DNA from: Streptomyces naganishii JCM 4654
Lineage (GTDB): Bacteria; Actinomycetota; Actinomycetes; Streptomycetales; Streptomycetaceae
Assembly: GCF_014650575.1 (NCBI RefSeq)
Contig: NZ_BMVF01000013.1
Span: forward strand, 1 to 64,000
DNA length: 64,000 nt
Direction of reading: 5' to 3'
Each line of letters opens with the position of its first letter. The first letter of the stretch is position 1. The notes below the pieces were generated by a model. The model was not told the origin of the DNA and did no database searches. It worked only from the letters and a program-made list of their open reading frames with translations. The position numbers and the translations under genes are program-made. Positions 61,219-64,000 of the stretch are shown here, piece after piece.

Positions 61219-61581
61219 TCACCGGTTACCGGCCCGCCTGCCGTCCAGCAGTCCGTGCAGGTGCGCGGCGGCGTTCTCGATGTCCGCGTATTTCTGCTGT
61301 CCGGCGCGTACCTCGGCAGAGAGCACACCGCAGCGGTGGACGCGCTCGAAATCACCGTAGGGGAACTTGTACCGGCCCTTGGTCTCCTCTCCCATCTCGT
61401 CGTCGATGCCCAGGTACCACCGGGCGTACTCGTTGAATCCGTGCTCCTCGAGGTAGGCATTCTCGTCCGCTGCCGAGGGCTGGTGCTCGCTCCACTCGTC
61501 CCGGTCGTCCAGGACGATCAGGCCCTCTTCGGTCAGTTTCTTTGCGTGGTTGTACGCCCTCGCGTTCAGTTTCACCGTCAT
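61219..61581 (-). CDS. Conserved hypothetical protein, 120 residues
   Basis: ATG 61581; the upstream AGGACGG is modest. The protein reads MTVKLNARAYNHAKKLTEEG, EWSEHQPSAADENAYLEEHG, FNEYARWYLGIDDEMGEETK, YKFPYGDFERVHRCGVLSAE. It is hydrophilic and probably cytoplasmic. It follows the 219-residue gene at 61611-62270 by 29 bases, so the two are probably co-transcribed. Proteins of this shape are widespread in Streptomyces without a known role. Confidence 0.75.
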   Translation of the reverse strand: MTVKLNARAYNHAKKLTEEGLIVLDDRDEWSEHQPSAADENAYLEEHGFNEYARWYLGIDDEMGEETKGRYKFPYGDFERVHRCGVLSAEVRAGQQKYADIENAAAHLHGLLDGRRAGNR

Positions 61582-61610
61582 GCCGTTTACCGTCCTATCG
61601 AAAGTCGTGT

Positions 61611-62270
61611 TCAGATGTCGGCTGCTGCCGCCCGGATATCCTGTCGAGCCTGCCCCATCAGCTCGTTCAAGTCGCCGACGTCAGGATTGAGTTCCCGCGC
61701 GCGCGGCGCGATCTGCTGCAGCCATGCCGCAGTGGCCAGGGCCAGTTCGGCGGCCTTCCGGGTCCGCTCCTCGCCGAGCAGTTTCTCGATCTTGAAGGCA
61801 ATGCTCGCGAGCGTGTCGTCATCGGTGGCGGGCACCAAGTAGGGCTCCAGGCCCGGCGGATACGGTGTCCGCTCCCGGTACTCACGCATCGCGGTCACGA
61901 CCGCGGGCACCGCGCTGTACCTGTCGAGGAGGCCCATGAAGACGTACAGGCGTGCCACCAGCCGTGGCAGGCCGGGGTGCCGATCCAGCCAGGCCATCAG
62001 CTCACGCTGATCACCGAAGTGGTCCGTGATCTGCGACATCGCCTGCGCGACCCGGCTGGGCCAGGTCCAGTGGAAGGGCAGCAGCCGCGCCACCTGATGG
62101 GCGAGCGCTGCCTCGCCCTCCGCGTGCAGCGTGCCGGCAACGAATTCGGCGACCTGCCTGTGGTCCAGTCCGTAGTCGGCCGGCGTCGCCCGGTCCTGTG
62201 AGCTCTGCGACGAGTCGTGGCGCAGACGCAACAGCTGTGTGCCGATCTTGCTCAGTATCCGGTTCCGCAT
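61611..62270 (-). CDS. Conserved hypothetical protein, 219 residues
   Basis: ATG 62270 has GGGAGGAACA directly upstream. The protein is helical and soluble: YGLDHRQVAEFVAGTLHAEG, ALAHQVARLLPFHWTWPSRV, LMAWLDRHPGLPRLVARLYV, DTLASIAFKIEKLLGEERTR, AELALATAAWLQQIAPRARE. No domain was recognised. It heads a two-gene unit with the 120-residue protein downstream. Confidence 0.75.
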   Translation of the reverse strand: MRNRILSKIGTQLLRLRHDSSQSSQDRATPADYGLDHRQVAEFVAGTLHAEGEAALAHQVARLLPFHWTWPSRVAQAMSQITDHFGDQRELMAWLDRHPGLPRLVARLYVFMGLLDRYSAVPAVVTAMREYRERTPYPPGLEPYLVPATDDDTLASIAFKIEKLLGEERTRKAAELALATAAWLQQIAPRARELNPDVGDLNELMGQARQDIRAAAADI

Positions 62271-62356
62271 TGTTCCTCCCAGCTCGCGATGTGTGCTTCA
62301 TCGTCCGGAGCGGATCCATGCGACCGCCCTACCGCCCCCGAAGCTCGCCGGACCAC

Positions 62357-62409
62357 AGCGAGCCGCTGCTGCAGCCGATCCGCAGGAGCAGCAGCCGTGC
62401 CGCGAGGTC
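62357..62409 (-). repeat. Right arm of a GC-rich inverted repeat
   Basis: AGCGAGCCGCTGCTGCAGCC begins an arm that pairs with 60645-60706; the two copies flank the two conserved hypothetical genes. Confidence 0.6.
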
Positions 62410-62564
62410 CCCTGGTCGCCTCGCGGCAGGCCCCACATAGACGGGCGGGGCCACAACGCCCGCGCGCCTCGGTCCGCTGCCCGCCCACGCCGAGGACGAG
62501 CATGTCCGTGACGGCGACCTCCTCCGCCCGGGGCCCGGGAAGTGAGCACAGTACCGGCCAGAGC

Positions 62565-64000
62565 TCACGAGCTGCGGTTCCGGTGGGCGCCGGATGCTCC
62601 GCCCGGCTTGCCGGGCCGGTCCGGCGGCGCGTAACGGTCGTCCGGAAGGTGGCGGGCGCGGGACTCCCTGACGGCCTGCCGCAAGGCCCCTGCGAAGCGC
62701 CCGGGTCCCCACGACCGGCCATGGACGGCCTGCTCGAGCCCTTCGCGCGTGGCGGGCCCGCTCTCTTCGAGGGCCCGGACCAGTTCTTCGATCTCCTCGT
62801 CGAGGCGCTGCTCGGCCATGGCGGAGGTGCGGCTCGCGGCGCCTGTGGTTCCGGCCATCCCCGGCGAGTAGAAGGAACTGCCCGCGCCGACGCCCGGACG
62901 GTAGCGCCGCGCCCCGGTGGCTTCTCGCGCCCGGCGGCCGCCCGTGCGGGCGGCGATCCGCTGGTCCCGCTCGCGCGCGGCCTGCCGTATGTCCGCGGGG
63001 CGGAGGCGGCCCCGTTCGTCCTGGGGCGCCCACTCGCCCCGCCAGGCCGCGTCGGCTTCCTCGGCGGTCAGCGGCTTGGCGATGTTCTCCAGGGACTGCT
63101 GTTCGGCCTTCACTCCGAAGGCGACCTCGGCCAGCCCGCCGAGGGCCATAGCCGCCGCTCCGATGAAGAAGCCGGTGGCCACGAGGGTGGTGTTGCCGCT
63201 GTGAATGAAGTGTCCGAACAGCAGCGGCCCGGTGATGCCGCCCACGGCGGTGCCGACGGCGAAGAACAGGGAGATGGACAGGGCTCGGGTCTCCATGGGG
63301 AAGACCTCGCTGACGGTCAGGTAGGCGGAGCTCGCTCCGGCGGACGCGACGAAGAAGGTCAACGAGACCAGGAGGAAGAACGACCACGCCGTCAGCGAGC
63401 CGTTGACCAGCAGGACGGCGAGGACCACCGCCACGGCGGCCGAGCCGAAGTAGGTGCCCGCGATCATCGGCTTGCGGCCCACGGTGTCGAAGAGCCGACC
63501 GAGCAATAGCGGGCCGAGGAAGTTGGCGATCGCGAAGATGGTGAGGAAGTACGGCACGGAGCTGGAGCCCACGCCGAAGAACCCGCTCAGGAGCGTGCCC
63601 AGGTCGAAGACGATCGCGTTGTACAGGAAGGCCTGGCCGACGAAGAGAGAAAGGCCGAGGAGGGCCCGTCGCGGGTACCGCTGCAGGGCCACTCGGGCGA
63701 TCTCGGTGAACGGGATCACGCCACGTTGCCGGACGGTGACGGCCTCCGCCGGGTCGGGCAGGTCCTGACCGGTCTCCCGGCGTACCTCGTCCTCGATCTG
63801 GTCGACAATGCGTTCGGCCTCGTCCTCGTGACCGTGGATGAACAGCCAGCGCGGGCTCTCCGGTACATGGCGGCGGACCATCATGATGCCGAGACCGAGG
63901 ATGCCGCCGAGGCCGAAGGCCAGTCGCCAGCCGAGGCCGGCCGGGAGCAGGTTCTCGTCGAGGAGCACCAGGGCGGCCAGGCTGCCGAGGGCGGCCCCCA
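62565..64000 (-). CDS. MFS transporter of the sugar-porter type, N-terminus outside the window
   Basis: The visible part starts beyond the window edge and ends at 62565. It includes GWRLAFGLGGILGLGIMMVR RHVPESPRWLF (PESPRWL motif of sugar porters), then GRLFDTVGRKPMI between helices 8 and 9 and the helix-rich AYLTVSEVFPMETRALSISL (E.FP...R motif). These are hallmarks of the sugar-porter subfamily. A long, charged C-terminal tail follows (residues after GVKAEQQSLENIAKPLTAEE), which is unusual in length. The substrate is unknown; sugar or metabolite uptake with protons is expected. Confidence 0.85.
   Translation of the reverse strand, partial: GAALGSLAALVLLDENLLPAGLGWRLAFGLGGILGLGIMMVRRHVPESPRWLFIHGHEDEAERIVDQIEDEVRRETGQDLPDPAEAVTVRQRGVIPFTEIARVALQRYPRRALLGLSLFVGQAFLYNAIVFDLGTLLSGFFGVGSSSVPYFLTIFAIANFLGPLLLGRLFDTVGRKPMIAGTYFGSAAVAVVLAVLLVNGSLTAWSFFLLVSLTFFVASAGASSAYLTVSEVFPMETRALSISLFFAVGTAVGGITGPLLFGHFIHSGNTTLVATGFFIGAAAMALGGLAEVAFGVKAEQQSLENIAKPLTAEEADAAWRGEWAPQDERGRLRPADIRQAARERDQRIAARTGGRRAREATGARRYRPGVGAGSSFYSPGMAGTTGAASRTSAMAEQRLDEEIEELVRALEESGPATREGLEQAVHGRSWGPGRFAGALRQAVRESRARHLPDDRYAPPDRPGKPGGASGAHRNRSS

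Overview
The window is high-GC actinobacterial DNA and is almost certainly from a Streptomyces. The evidence is GC-rich third codon positions, frequent GTG starts with GGAGG-type ribosome binding sites, and small families typical of that genus (DUF6131, DUF4235, DUF3618, DUF2267, DUF5335, actinobacterial Ku, Fic/Doc-type toxin). Relics of at least ten transposases and several truncated host genes suggest an accessory region such as a chromosome arm, plasmid or genomic island. No tRNA, rRNA or CRISPR array was seen.

Layout. 0-5.5 kb: decayed IS5-like and IS256 transposases, a small secreted protein, a relic of a SARP activator domain, an SDR oxidoreductase, and an intact IS5/IS427-type element that interrupts a dihydrofolate-reductase-like gene. 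5.5-9.4 kb: prepilin peptidase, Doc-like toxin with antitoxin, and a translationally coupled set of a 59-aa protein, a sigma factor and a 224-aa partner. 9.4-17.3 kb: IS3 debris, Ku, a gene-poor stretch with TTCCGAA palindromes, a two-gene unit encoding an HTH / membrane helix / extracellular ligand-binding-fold protein, truncated IstB, and an MFS exporter. 17.9-20.3 kb: a cassette bounded by IS701-type inverted repeats and a CTAA target duplication, holding two metallo-beta-lactamase-fold genes and only the 3' part of a transposase. 20.3-25.8 kb: haloacetate-dehalogenase-like hydrolase, a three-gene membrane/stress operon (holin-like, DUF3618, DUF4235), nested IS debris with broken methyltransferase and NucA/NucB nuclease genes, and a lipoprotein polysaccharide deacetylase. 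26-37.7 kb: truncated SNF2 helicase, PadR-controlled drug-type ABC exporter with palindromic operators, cytochrome P450, a membrane PAS/SpoIIE phosphatase, a MarR pair, a PPOX-fold protein, TetR, and a truncated ABC permease.

38.5-51 kb: aldo/keto reductase, frameshifted integrase, then an 8.4-kb stretch bounded by two perfect 32-bp inverted copies of an IS630 end. This stretch holds a pentapeptide-repeat membrane protein, a GlxA-type regulator coupled to a DJ-1/PfpI protein, a GNAT, a PPOX protein, an IS1380 element with one nonsense codon, and an IS630 element that appears to carry an SUKH-like gene. 51-64 kb: membrane proteins and a stress-survival neighbourhood, partly rearranged: PsiE-like, FUSC relic, DUF2267 (one whole, one 3' piece in inverted orientation), Hsp20, thioredoxin-reductase relic, a scrambled general-stress gene, an APC-type permease, DUF5335, two conserved hypotheticals, and an MFS transporter running off the end.

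Most intact genes concern stress tolerance, detoxification, efflux and signalling. The most unusual units are the IS701-ended metallo-beta-lactamase cassette, the membrane-spanning HTH/periplasmic-binding-fold protein, and the IS630 element with a passenger gene. All family assignments come from reading motifs; no database search was possible.
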